Shown in pieces: positions 1 through 8,217 of a stretch of DNA of 64,000 nucleotides. This DNA comes from JBBIIC01 sp037446725 (GTDB lineage: Bacteria; Actinomycetota; Coriobacteriia; Anaerosomatales; SLCP01). The DNA lies in NCBI GenBank assembly GCA_037446725.1, contig JBBIIC010000009.1, forward strand, positions 8,168 through 72,167, in the 5' to 3' direction. Positions within the stretch are counted from its first letter, which is position 1, and each line of letters begins with the position of its first letter. Below the pieces are notes generated by a model. The model was not told the DNA's origin, made no database searches, and saw only the letters and a list, made by a program, of their open reading frames with translations. A program made the translations under genes and the position numbers.

Positions 1-685
1 GGATCTCCGTGAAGAACTCGCGCCAGCGTGTCAGCTCCTCACCGGTGAGGTTCGTGTCGAGCGGCGCCTCCAGTAGGCCACTCACCGATTGGTCTGTGAG
101 CGACTCCTGGTAGACCGCCGAATCGACGACGACGTATCCCGTGAAGGGAACGGTGAAGAAGTTCGTGACCGCTGCAAGCGAGGTGTCGGCGCCTGCCTCG
201 TAGCTGTCACCGATCCGCTCGAAACCCTGTCCCGGGACCTCGATGAACGCTCCGTCGGGAATCGCGATACCGAACACCTGCTGCTGGTCGGGTACGACGC
301 GCATCGCCAGGAACCCCGTCGCTCGCCCCTCCGTCTCCCCGATCACGAGCAGGTTGTCCCGCGCCTTCTCGGCCTGGACCTCGGGAGAGGACTCGACAGC
401 GGCCATGCGCTTGGCGTTCCAGCGTGCGATCCCGTTGATCGCCGACGCGGCGCCCCAGACGAGAAGGACAACGAGGCCCAGCGCTCCGAGGCCCATGAGC
501 ACGGCGTAGAAGCCGTTGCGCGCGGACCAGCGAACGGTCTTCAGAGCGCCGGAGACTCGCTCCCGCTTTTCGTACGCACGCATCGCCCGCTCCGCCTCTT
601 TGCGGCCGCGTGCGTTCCTGCGTGAGCTGCGCCAGCCCCTGGGCAGCTCGGGCGCGGGAGGCGTGTCTTTGGTGCGGCGTGCCAT
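1..685 (-). CDS. LCP-like (LytR-CpsA-Psr) membrane protein, 3' end cut by window
   Basis: This gene was translated by hand because it runs off the left edge with no stop. The first about 55 residues are basic and cytoplasmic, followed by one membrane segment near residues 58-82. The outer part resembles an LCP domain: NLLVIGETEGR, then AIPDGAFIEVPGQG and GYVVVDSAVY match the family pattern NILLLG / SIPRDTYVEIPG / YVVVNF. LCP enzymes transfer wall polymers onto peptidoglycan. Here the usual Arg-Ser-Asp and PRD residues are replaced (GRATG, PDG), so catalysis is doubtful. The ATG overlaps the yqeK TGA by one base (TGATG), which implies translational coupling. Actinobacterial operons often place an LCP gene and then rsfS after nadD; rsfS would lie outside the window. 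Confidence 0.7.
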   Translation of the reverse strand, partial: MARRTKDTPPAPELPRGWRSSRRNARGRKEAERAMRAYEKRERVSGALKTVRWSARNGFYAVLMGLGALGLVVLLVWGAASAINGIARWNAKRMAAVESSPEVQAEKARDNLLVIGETEGRATGFLAMRVVPDQQQVFGIAIPDGAFIEVPGQGFERIGDSYEAGADTSLAAVTNFFTVPFTGYVVVDSAVYQESLTDQSVSGLLEAPLDTNLTGEELTRWREFFTEI

Positions 686-1260
686 CAGGGACGCTCCGCG
701 ATGATCGCGTTCCACGCCTCGACGGTTGCCGGGTGGATGAACCGACGACCCCTGACGAGGTGTTCGAGCGACGCGGCATACGCCCGCTCGTAAAGCTCGG
801 CGAGCGAGACCCGGCCGACCACGTGTCGCAGCTCGTTCGCCAGCGGCGTGTCTCGCCCGGGCTCGAGGGCGTCGGAGAGGTAGACGACGCGGTCGAGATC
901 GGACATTCCGGGAGCGCCGAACGTGTGGCGCTCGACAGCCGTGATGATCCGCCCGGGCAGGCCCGGGAACCGCTCCTTTAGCGCGGCGGCACCGGTCCGC
1001 GCGTGCAGCAGGTACGGCACGGCGTCGTCGGCAGCCGTCGGCTCGATGCCGAACCGGGCCGCCTCGGCCAGGAGCGCCTCGGGGCCGTCGTCGCGCGCCC
1101 AGTCGTGCACGAGGCCGGCCAGGTAGGCGTCGTCCGTGTCGACGCCGTACTCGTCGGCAAGTCGGGCCGCCGTCTCGGCAACCGCGACGCTGTGCGCGTA
1201 GCCGCGCTCGTCGAGCCTGGCCGCAAGCGCCGCGCGAACCTCGGACAGCTCCACCGTCAT
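685..1260 (-). CDS. yqeK: HD-domain phosphohydrolase YqeK
   Basis: This 191-residue HD-superfamily protein is of the YqeK type. Family members hydrolyse diadenosine tetraphosphate symmetrically to ADP. Visible metal-site elements are the early His in AHSVAVAE, the paired HD in LVHDWARDD (about residue 52), the His in LLHARTG, the His in ERHTFG and the Asp in VYLSDALEPGR. Length is normal. It overlaps nadD by four bases (ATGA) upstream and the LCP-like gene by one base downstream. It is therefore part of the rplU-to-LCP operon, and the nadD-yqeK pairing is common in Gram-positive bacteria. Confidence 0.93.
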   Translation of the reverse strand: MTVELSEVRAALAARLDERGYAHSVAVAETAARLADEYGVDTDDAYLAGLVHDWARDDGPEALLAEAARFGIEPTAADDAVPYLLHARTGAAALKERFPGLPGRIITAVERHTFGAPGMSDLDRVVYLSDALEPGRDTPLANELRHVVGRVSLAELYERAYAASLEHLVRGRRFIHPATVEAWNAIIAERP

Positions 1261-1880
1261 GACGTGCGGGCCTCCCGGTACAGCCCGTACTTATGGATGT
1301 AGGAGGCGACCGCCTCGGGCATGAGGTAGCGGATCGGACGGCGCTCGGCCACGCGACGCCGGATGTCCGTCGATGAGATGGCGAGCGCGGGCACCTCGAT
1401 GAACTGGATGTCGATGCGCGCGAGCTCCTCGGCGTGCACCATGCGCGCCGCGTCGAGGTCGTAGCCCGGGCGCGTCGCCGCGATGAAGGTCGCCAGTCCC
1501 GCGAAACGCTCGGCATCCTTCCAGGTGACGATCTCCCACACGGCGTCCGCGCCCGTGATGAAGAACAGCTCCGCATGCGGGCCGTGGATGTCGCGCAGCG
1601 CGTTAAGGGTGTCGACGGTATAGGTGACCCCGGGCCGGTCGATCTCCATGCGCGAGACCTCGAAGTCGGGATTGGCGGCGGTGGCGATGACGGTCATCAG
1701 GTAGCGGTGCTCGGCGGATGTGACCTCCTCGTCGGTCTTGCGCGCGGGGCGCCCCGCCGGCATGAAGACGACGCGGTCCAGGTTGAACTGCACGAGCGCC
1801 TCTTCGGCCGTGACGAGGTGGCCGAAGTGGATCGGGTCGAAGGTCCCACCCATGATGCCGAGGCGCGACGTCGCTCTCAC
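1257..1880 (-). CDS. nadD: Nicotinate-nucleotide adenylyltransferase
   Basis: NadD joins ATP and nicotinate mononucleotide to form deamido-NAD, a required step of NAD synthesis in the cytoplasm. The nucleotidyltransferase signature GGTFDPIHFGH lies at residues 11-21, and the C-terminal ISSTDIRRR motif is intact. The 207-residue length is typical. The start is GTG, overlapping the proA stop as GTGA, and the end overlaps yqeK as ATGA. Both overlaps point to translational coupling within one operon. Confidence 0.95.
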   Translation of the reverse strand: MRATSRLGIMGGTFDPIHFGHLVTAEEALVQFNLDRVVFMPAGRPARKTDEEVTSAEHRYLMTVIATAANPDFEVSRMEIDRPGVTYTVDTLNALRDIHGPHAELFFITGADAVWEIVTWKDAERFAGLATFIAATRPGYDLDAARMVHAEELARIDIQFIEVPALAISSTDIRRRVAERRPIRYLMPEAVASYIHKYGLYREARTS

Positions 1881-3130
1881 TCCCGGATCTGCCCGTTCCC
1901 CATCAGCACGAACTTCGAAGAGGTCAGCGCGGTAAGGCCCATCGGCCCGCGCGCGTGCAGCTTCTGCGTCGAGATGCCGATCTCGGCGCCGAGGCCGAAC
2001 TCCCCGCCGTCCGTGAAGCGCGTCGATGCGTTCACGTAGACGGCCGCGGCATCAACCTCGGCAAGGAACCGCTGGGAGGCAGCGTAATCCGATGTGACGA
2101 TCGACTCGGAGTGCTTCGACCCGTAAGTGTTGATGTGCGCGATGGCCGCATCCAGACCCCCGACAACCTTCACCGATATCTTGAGGTCGAGATACTCGGT
2201 GCCCCAGTCCTCCTCGGTTGCGGGCACCAGCTCGGCGACCGCGCCGAGGGCCGCGACGCGGTCGTCGCCGACGATGGTCACCCCGTTGGCGACGAGCTCG
2301 GCGAGGATCGGCGGCAACATCGCCTCGTGAACGGACTCGTCGACGAGCAGGCTCTCGGCGGCGTTGCAGACCCCGGGCCGCTGGCATTTCGCGTTCACGA
2401 CGATGCGCCGGGCCATCTCGGGATCGGCGGCTTCGTGAAGGTAGACGTGGCAGTTGCCCACACCCGTCTCGATCACCGGGACCTTCGCGTTCTCGACCAC
2501 GCTGCGGATGAGGCCCGCGCCGCCCCGGGGGATGAGCACGTCGATGTAGCCGTGCAGGGACATCAGTTCCTCTGCGGCCTCGCGGCTCGTGGACTCGACG
2601 CTCTGGATGCACCCCGCCGGCATACCCGCTCCCTCGGCCGCGTCCGCGAGCACGCTGGTGATCGCCATGTTGGACGCGGCAGCGAGCGAGCCGCCCCGCA
2701 GTACGACGGCGTTGCCCGTCTTCAGGCACAACCCGGCAGCGTCGGCGGTCACGTTCGGGCGGGCCTCGTAGATGATCGCCACCACACCGAGCGGTACCCG
2801 GACTTGGCTGAGCCGGATGCCGTTGGGCAACACGTGCCCTTCCACGACCTCGCCGATGGGGTCCGGCAGCGCAACCAGTTCCTCGAGCGCACGGGCGATG
2901 CCCTCGATGCGCGCGGGGTCGAGCGAAAGCCGGTCGAGAAGCGACGGGGGTGTGCCTCCCCGGCGCGCGGCGTCCATGTCCCGCTCGTTCGCGTCGAGGA
3001 TATCTTCCTTGCGTACCCTGAGCGCATCCGCCATAGCCGCGAGCGCGCCATCACGCTCGGCGCTCGAGGTTACTCCAAGGGCCCCCGCAGCGGTCCGCGC
3101 ACGGACCGCGAGGTCCATCACTTCGCCCAT
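1877..3130 (-). CDS. proA: Gamma-glutamyl phosphate reductase
   Basis: ProA reduces gamma-glutamyl phosphate with NADPH to glutamate-5-semialdehyde, the second step of proline synthesis. It has 417 residues, the usual size. The aldehyde-dehydrogenase-like fold shows in IYEARPNVTADAA and in the catalytic cysteine region QRPGVCNAAE. The C-terminus has the family pattern FTDGGEFGLGAEIGIS. It follows proB by 52 bases and overlaps nadD. The start chosen is the ATG at 3130; an in-frame ATG four codons later is a weaker alternative. Confidence 0.96.
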   Translation of the reverse strand: MGEVMDLAVRARTAAGALGVTSSAERDGALAAMADALRVRKEDILDANERDMDAARRGGTPPSLLDRLSLDPARIEGIARALEELVALPDPIGEVVEGHVLPNGIRLSQVRVPLGVVAIIYEARPNVTADAAGLCLKTGNAVVLRGGSLAAASNMAITSVLADAAEGAGMPAGCIQSVESTSREAAEELMSLHGYIDVLIPRGGAGLIRSVVENAKVPVIETGVGNCHVYLHEAADPEMARRIVVNAKCQRPGVCNAAESLLVDESVHEAMLPPILAELVANGVTIVGDDRVAALGAVAELVPATEEDWGTEYLDLKISVKVVGGLDAAIAHINTYGSKHSESIVTSDYAASQRFLAEVDAAAVYVNASTRFTDGGEFGLGAEIGISTQKLHARGPMGLTALTSSKFVLMGNGQIRE

Positions 3131-3182
3131 CCCCGACCCCTTCTCGCTATCGCGCCGCGCCCTTCAGACGCACCCGCCGTGC

Positions 3183-4289
3183 TCACAGAATCACCAGGTG
3201 GTCCCTGTGGACGACCGTCTTGCCGGCGGCCGACGGCAGGACCTCGGCGATCTGCGTGCTCTGCAGCCCCCGAACCGCCTCGAGGTCGTCCGATCCGAGG
3301 GTACTCAGTCCGCGCGCAACGACCACGCCGGCGGCGTCCTTCAATACTATCGCATCACCGGGACCGAACGCCCCGCTGACCGAGAGCACGCCGGCGGGCA
3401 GGAGGCTCTTCCCGCGCTCCGTGAGCGCGACCTTCGCTCCCTCATCAATCACCACTTCACCCCGGGGTTTGCCGCCGAGCGCGATCCAGAGCTTGCGTGC
3501 ACCCAGCGCGGCATCGCCACCGGCGAAGTACGTCCCGACCGGCTTACCATCCACGGCGTCCCCGATAACTCCCGGGCGCCTGCCGTCGCAGACGACCATC
3601 GGGATGCCGGCCTTCATGAGGACACGCGCTGCCTCTACCTTGGTGGCCATACCACCCGATCCGACCGCAGATCCGGTCCCGCCCGCCGCGCTCATCACCT
3701 GCTCGGTGAGCTCGTCAACTTGGGCAACGAGCTGCGCTGCCGCGCTCTGGCGAGGATCAGAGTCGTAGAGACCCTCTATGTCGGTGAGCAGCACGACGAG
3801 GTCGGCGCGGACCATCGTGGCCACGAGCGCGGCCAGCGTGTCGTTGTCCCCGAAGCGAATCTCGTCGACCGCGACCGTGTCGTTCTCGTTGACTACCGGC
3901 ATCACGCCGAGCGCGAGCAACCGCTCAAGGGTGTCGCGCGCGTGCAGGTACGCCTGACGGTGCGCGGTGTCGTGGCGGGTCAGCAACACCTGACCGACGG
4001 CCAGGCCCCGAGCGGCAGCGAGCGCCGCGTACATGCCGAGTACCTGGACCTGTCCGACCGCAGCCGAGGCCTGCAGCGAGGGCATGTCCGTGGGTCTCGT
4101 GTGGATCCCAAGGGCCTGGAGCCCGGCAGCGATGGCACCGGACGTCACGAGCACGACCTCGACCGAACGCCCGCGCAGCGCAGCGATCTGCTCGAGAAGC
4201 GCATCGGCGTACGCACGGTCCAGACCCTCGCCCTGTGGTGCAAGGGTGGAGCTGCCGACCTTGATGACCACTCGATGGACCGCCTCCAT
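3183..4289 (-). CDS. proB: Glutamate 5-kinase with PUA domain
   Basis: ProB phosphorylates glutamate as the first, usually proline-inhibited, step of proline synthesis. The amino-acid kinase domain fills about residues 1-255: VVIKVGSSTL at the start, VTSGAIAAG, NENDTVAVDEIRFGDND and GTGSAVGSGGMATKVEAA. A PUA domain follows from about residue 275 to the end. Length is 368. The ATG directly abuts the obg stop codon. Its ribosome site (GGAGGAGCG) lies inside the end of obg, so translation is probably coupled. Confidence 0.96.
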   Translation of the reverse strand: MEAVHRVVIKVGSSTLAPQGEGLDRAYADALLEQIAALRGRSVEVVLVTSGAIAAGLQALGIHTRPTDMPSLQASAAVGQVQVLGMYAALAAARGLAVGQVLLTRHDTAHRQAYLHARDTLERLLALGVMPVVNENDTVAVDEIRFGDNDTLAALVATMVRADLVVLLTDIEGLYDSDPRQSAAAQLVAQVDELTEQVMSAAGGTGSAVGSGGMATKVEAARVLMKAGIPMVVCDGRRPGVIGDAVDGKPVGTYFAGGDAALGARKLWIALGGKPRGEVVIDEGAKVALTERGKSLLPAGVLSVSGAFGPGDAIVLKDAAGVVVARGLSTLGSDDLEAVRGLQSTQIAEVLPSAAGKTVVHRDHLVIL

Positions 4290-5636
4290 TCAGCGCTCCT
4301 CCCCGCTCTCCTCGGGTTCGTCCTCGACGAAGGGCACCTCGGGGTCGTCAGCGAGCGCTCCCGAGAACTCGAACGTGGCACCGGCGATAGCGATCTCGTC
4401 CCCGTCGACAGCGCCAGCCTCCTCAAGAGCCTTCTCGACGCCGACCTTGACCAGTCGCTTCTGCAGGTAGGCGAGTGCCTCCTCGTTGCCGATCTCGGTC
4501 ATGATGACCATACGCTCGACGGCCTCTCCCGTCACCCGGAACGAACGCGATCCCGTCCGGACGACTTCGAAGGTGGCGCTTCGTGACGGACGGGGCGTGA
4601 AGACCTGCTCGACACGCTCCGTGTCCGCGACCTCTTTGCGAAGCTCGTGCACGAGCGCGCCCACTGCCAGAAGCAGACTGTCGACGCCCTGCCCCGTCAC
4701 CGCCGAGACCGCGAAGTACGGTGTCCCCTCGGCTGCGGCCAGCTCCGCGACGGCAGCGGAGGCAGCCTCCGCGCCCTCCACATCTGCCTTGTTGCCGACC
4801 AGGATGCGCGGCCGGACGGCCAGTTCCTCGGCGTGCAGCGCGAGCTCCCTATCGATGGTCCGCACGTCGCTCACCGGGTCCCGCCCCTCCCATCCTCCAG
4901 AGAGGTCCACCACGTGCAGGATGACCGCCGTGCGCTCGATGTGCCGCAGGAAGGCGTGCCCCAGGCCGACTCCCTCGTGGGCGCCCTCAATCAGCCCCGG
5001 GACATCCGCCAGCACGAAAGAGTACTCACCGGCCTTGGCTACGCCCAGGTTCGGGACGATCGTGGTGAACGGGTAGTCGCCGATCTTCGGGCGTGCGGCG
5101 CTCATGCGTGCGATGAGCGAGGACTTCCCCACATTCGGCATCCCGACGAGTGCCGCATCGGCCATGAGCTTCATCTCGAGGCTGACCCGGCGTTCCTCTG
5201 CGGGCTCACCGAGCTCGGAGAAGGCGGGGGCACGCCTCGTCGGGGTGACGAAGTGGATATTGCCGCGTCCCCCCCTGCCGCCCCGGGCCACGACGACGCG
5301 TTGTCCGTGGTGCGTAAGGTCGGCGAGCGTCTCGCCGGTGTCCGCGTCGCGCACGATCGTGCCGAGCGGGACCGTGAGCACGAGATCGTCCCCTGAGGCG
5401 CCGTGACGAACGGAGCCCTTGCCGTGGGTGCCGCGCGTCGCCTTGAAGTGGCGCCGGTAGTGGTAGTCGAGCAGGCTCGAGACGGTGCCGTCCGCCTCCA
5501 GTACCACGTCGCCGCCGATCCCGCCGTCTCCGCCGTCGGGACCGCCCTTGGGTACGTGCGCCTCACGTCGGAACGACGTGCACCCTGCACCGCCGTCGCC
5601 GGCCTTCACGGATATGGTGGCCTCATCTACGAACAT
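4290..5636 (-). CDS. obgE: GTPase Obg/CgtA
   Basis: Obg is an essential ribosome-associated GTPase linking 50S assembly and stress physiology. Domains in order: glycine-rich Obg fold (about 1-158), G domain with P-loop GMPNVGKSSL and switch DVPGLIEGAHEGVGLG, NKAD as G4, and a C-terminal OCT domain to about residue 430. The last about 20 residues form an acidic tail (EDEPEESGEER). It follows rplU and rpmA, the classic neighbours of obg. A hairpin at 5685-5719 separates it from rpmA. Confidence 0.97.
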   Translation of the reverse strand: MFVDEATISVKAGDGGAGCTSFRREAHVPKGGPDGGDGGIGGDVVLEADGTVSSLLDYHYRRHFKATRGTHGKGSVRHGASGDDLVLTVPLGTIVRDADTGETLADLTHHGQRVVVARGGRGGRGNIHFVTPTRRAPAFSELGEPAEERRVSLEMKLMADAALVGMPNVGKSSLIARMSAARPKIGDYPFTTIVPNLGVAKAGEYSFVLADVPGLIEGAHEGVGLGHAFLRHIERTAVILHVVDLSGGWEGRDPVSDVRTIDRELALHAEELAVRPRILVGNKADVEGAEAASAAVAELAAAEGTPYFAVSAVTGQGVDSLLLAVGALVHELRKEVADTERVEQVFTPRPSRSATFEVVRTGSRSFRVTGEAVERMVIMTEIGNEEALAYLQKRLVKVGVEKALEEAGAVDGDEIAIAGATFEFSGALADDPEVPFVEDEPEESGEER

Positions 5637-5684
5637 CGCACGTCCTTCGGGTCACGCGGTGCGGCGCTGGTGTGATGATACGGG

Positions 5685-5719
5685 ACGAGCCCCCCGCTCG
5701 CGAGGAGCGGAGGGCTCGT
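5685..5719 (-). terminator. Strong hairpin between rpmA and obg
   Basis: Arms 5685-5699 and 5705-5719 pair over 15 bp around a 5-base loop. In minus-strand RNA the only imperfection is a G-U pair; in plus-strand RNA it would be an A-C mismatch, so the structure is meant for the minus transcript. No U-tract follows. It may work as a partial terminator or processing site that lowers obg expression relative to the ribosomal protein genes. Confidence 0.55.
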
Positions 5720-5754
5720 GTGCTGGTCGCATCGCTCGGCGGGGCGTGTGGTAT

Positions 5755-6009
5755 CTAGCCCTCGAACGGTCGAACGTGTACGCGTCTCTTGATGCCCTGC
5801 GTGAACTCGACGACACCGTCGGTCATCGCGAAGAGCGTGTCGTCGCTGCCGCGCCCGACGTTCTCGCCCGGGTGGATCCGCGTGCCGCGCTGGCGCACGA
5901 GGATCGAACCCGAAGTGACCTCCTGGCCACCGAAACGCTTGACACCGAGCCGCTTGGCTTTCGAGTCCCGACCGTTCTTGGTCGAGCCGAGACCTTTCTT
6001 GTGAGCCAT
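5755..6009 (-). CDS. rpmA: 50S ribosomal protein L27
   Basis: L27 sits at the peptidyl-transferase centre, and its N-terminus reaches toward the tRNA 3' ends. The protein is 84 residues. It begins MAHKKGLGSTKNGRDS and contains the conserved SGSILVRQRGTRIHPGENVGRG. The ATG at 6009 was chosen over an in-frame GTG two codons upstream because bacterial L27 normally starts MAHKKG and AGGTGG lies just ahead of it. There is no N-terminal cleavage extension of the Firmicutes type. Confidence 0.96.
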   Translation of the reverse strand: MAHKKGLGSTKNGRDSKAKRLGVKRFGGQEVTSGSILVRQRGTRIHPGENVGRGSDDTLFAMTDGVVEFTQGIKRRVHVRPFEG

Positions 6010-6072
6010 CTCCACCTACCTGCTTTCGCGCATCCGTCCACAGGCTTTGCGCCGGGACACTCCTGCGATCCG

Positions 6073-6639
6073 TTATCCCTCGTACTTCTTGGCGTGGACG
6101 CCGCAGTACTTCGAACCTTCCTTCGCTTTGTTCGCGCAGCGCTCGCCGTTGCTCTTGACCGCCTCGCACTGCTCGGCAGCCGTCTCGACCACGGGCGCCG
6201 TTTCGACCACGGGCGCCGTTTCGTCGACGGCGACGACGACAGGCGCCTCCTCGACAGCGGGCGCTGCAGCCTGCGGCTCCGGTGCTGGTGCCGCAGCCTT
6301 GGCGGCCTTCTTGGCAGCGGGCTTACCCGAGCCAAGGGCGACGTCGGTCACCCGGACGCGCGTCTGAAGCTGGCGATGGCCCTTGAGCCGCTTGTAGCCC
6401 TTGCGCTTCTTGAACTTGAACACGACCGCCTTGTCGCCCTGGAAGTGCTCGAGTACCTCGGCGGTCACCGTGGCGGAGGCAAGCGCATCCGCGTCGACGA
6501 CTATGTCCTCGCCGTCGGCCACGAACAGGACGTCGAAGGTAACGGTCTCGCCGACCTCAACCGGAAGTCTCTCGACGACGGCCTCGGCACCCTTCTCGAC
6601 CTTGAGCTGCTTACCGCCGGTAGAAACGACAGCGTACAT
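6073..6639 (-). CDS. rplU: 50S ribosomal protein L21 with long C-terminal extension and Cys3His tail
   Basis: Residues 1 to about 103 are a normal L21, ending with the signature GYKRLKGHRQLQTRVRV. The family is usually about 100-105 residues long; this one has 188. The extra part is a Lys/Ala/Pro/Glu-rich linker (about 108-155), which includes a short tandem repeat of TAPVVE. It ends in a compact module with C158, C168, C179 and H182 spaced C-x9-C-x10-C-x2-H, in the context QCEAVKSNGERCANKA and SKYCGVH. That spacing suggests a small zinc-binding knuckle. It is the first gene of the operon, about 30 bases behind the promoter at 6678-6706. The function of the tail is unknown. Confidence 0.93.
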   Translation of the reverse strand: MYAVVSTGGKQLKVEKGAEAVVERLPVEVGETVTFDVLFVADGEDIVVDADALASATVTAEVLEHFQGDKAVVFKFKKRKGYKRLKGHRQLQTRVRVTDVALGSGKPAAKKAAKAAAPAPEPQAAAPAVEEAPVVVAVDETAPVVETAPVVETAAEQCEAVKSNGERCANKAKEGSKYCGVHAKKYEG

Positions 6640-6677
6640 CCTGAATACCTCTCACTCGCTTTCATGCGCGAAGGGAT

Positions 6678-6706
6678 ATGCTAGCAGAGGCCCCCAGGAG
6701 CGTCAA
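6678..6706 (-). promoter_or_regulatory. Sigma-70-type promoter of rplU-rpmA-obg operon
   Basis: On the minus strand TTGACG (6706-6701) and TAGCAT (6683-6678) are separated by exactly 17 bases. The -35 box overlaps the stop codon of rng. The expected start point near 6671 leaves a leader of about 30 bases with a GAGAGG ribosome site ahead of rplU. Confidence 0.6.
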
Positions 6707-8208
6707 CGACGCATCAGGCCGTCCAGACCACGCCTGAGCAGGCCGGTCTTGCCCTCGATGAGAACGCGCACCTCCAGCGGTTCGCACCCGGGCTCTGCAA
6801 CGATCTCCACCTGTTTGCGGGTCTCGTTCTTCAGCGTACCCGCCGTGTTCATGCCGGGCGCCATCAGCAGCTCATAGGTGTCGGGATGGACGGCGAACAG
6901 GAACGCCGTGGACTTCGATGCGACAAGGATTTGGCGCAGTCTGCGTTCGACGGCGATGCGGCGCGTGGCGGCCGAGAGCACACGCCCCTCGCCCTGGCAG
7001 CGGGGACAGACCTCGGTAAGCACGCCGAACAAGCCGTCCGTGACGTTCTTGCGGGTCATCTCCACGAGACCGAGCCGGGACATCTCCAGGACGCGGGTCT
7101 TCGTCCGGTCCCGCGCCAACGCCTGCTCAAACCGCCTCATGACCGCCTCGCGGTTGGAGGCTTGCTCCATGTCGATGAAATCGACCACGATGATGCCGCC
7201 GATGTCGCGAAGCCGCAGCTGGCGTGCTACCTCCTCGGCCGCCTCGAGGTTGATGCGCACGATGGTGTCCTCGAGGTTCTTGCGTCCGACGTAGCGGCCT
7301 GTGTTCACGTCGATGGCGGTGAGCGCTTCGGTCCTGTCGATCGCGATGTAGCCGCCGGACGGCAGCTCGACCACACGCCGCATCGCCGAATCGATGACCG
7401 GCACAAGCCCGCATGACTCGAACAGGGACCCGCGCTCACGGTGCAAGACCACACGTTTGACGAGCTCGGGAGAGGTCTTCTTCAGGAAGGAGACCACCTT
7501 GGCGTGCGTCGGCTTGTCGTCGATGACAAGCCGCTTGTACCCCTCGGCAAAGACGTCTCTTACGAGTCTCAGCGCGAGGTCCATCTCCGTGTAGACGACC
7601 TCGGGTGCGAGTGCCTCCTCGGCCTGGTGACTCACCCGCTTCCACAGACGCAAGAGGAACTCCAGGTCCGAAAGTATCTCTTTGTCGGAGGCGCCCTGCG
7701 CCACAGTCCGCACGATCGCTCCGACCCCCGGAGGCGTGCCCGACTCGAGAATCGCATGCAGGCGGTCGCGCTCATCCACGGGAAGCTTGCGCGAGACGCC
7801 GACCGACTCCGAGAAGGGCATGAGCACGACGAATCTCCCGGGCAGCGTGATGTCGGTCGTCACCCTCGCGCCCTTGGTGCCCATGGGGTCCTTGAGGACC
7901 TGGACGAGCACGTCGTCACCGGGCGAGACGAACGACCCGATGTCTCGCCGCTGGCCCGGTTCGACCTGGCGGGAGGCAACGATCTCGTCCACGTAGAGAA
8001 ACGCGTTCTTGTCGAGGCCTATGTCGACGAACGCAGCCTGCATCCCGGGAAGGACGTCTTTGACCTTCCCGAGGTAGACATTGCCGACGGCCGAGCGTTT
8101 GGGCCGCTCGACGTAGAGCTCTACGAGCTCCCCGTCCTCCAGCAGCGCGACCCGAGTTTCGCCGGAGTCGTGCGAGATGAGCATCTCGCGCTGTGCGTCT
8201 GCCACCAC
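6703..8208 (-). CDS. rng: Ribonuclease E/G family endoribonuclease
   Basis: This is a 501-residue RNase G-type enzyme, a single-strand endonuclease for rRNA and mRNA processing. The S1 domain is at the N-terminus (NVYLGKVKDVLPGMQAAFVDIG). The catalytic DNase I-like part carries LTAIDVNTGRYVG and GGIIVVDFIDME with the Mg-binding Asp pair. The Zn-link cysteines that join subunits are in CPRCQGEGRV. It lacks the long RNase E C-terminal scaffold. The first GTG was taken; a GTG one codon later is better spaced from GGGAG. It follows the TIGR03936 gene by 9 bases. Confidence 0.93.
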   Translation of the reverse strand: MVADAQREMLISHDSGETRVALLEDGELVELYVERPKRSAVGNVYLGKVKDVLPGMQAAFVDIGLDKNAFLYVDEIVASRQVEPGQRRDIGSFVSPGDDVLVQVLKDPMGTKGARVTTDITLPGRFVVLMPFSESVGVSRKLPVDERDRLHAILESGTPPGVGAIVRTVAQGASDKEILSDLEFLLRLWKRVSHQAEEALAPEVVYTEMDLALRLVRDVFAEGYKRLVIDDKPTHAKVVSFLKKTSPELVKRVVLHRERGSLFESCGLVPVIDSAMRRVVELPSGGYIAIDRTEALTAIDVNTGRYVGRKNLEDTIVRINLEAAEEVARQLRLRDIGGIIVVDFIDMEQASNREAVMRRFEQALARDRTKTRVLEMSRLGLVEMTRKNVTDGLFGVLTEVCPRCQGEGRVLSAATRRIAVERRLRQILVASKSTAFLFAVHPDTYELLMAPGMNTAGTLKNETRKQVEIVAEPGCEPLEVRVLIEGKTGLLRRGLDGLMRR

Positions 8209-8217
8209 GGTCTCCCG

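Noticed and set aside
1955..3379. Long plus-strand ORF opposite proA and proB
   Set aside because: It is antisense to two clear genes and its translation is His/Arg/Asp-rich with no family features; the same holds for the other long opposite-strand frames.
6178..6240. Short direct repeat in rplU as a possible mobile or phase-variable repeat
   Set aside because: Only two copies of an 18-base unit inside the Ala/Pro/Glu linker; it keeps the frame and looks like low-complexity protein expansion.
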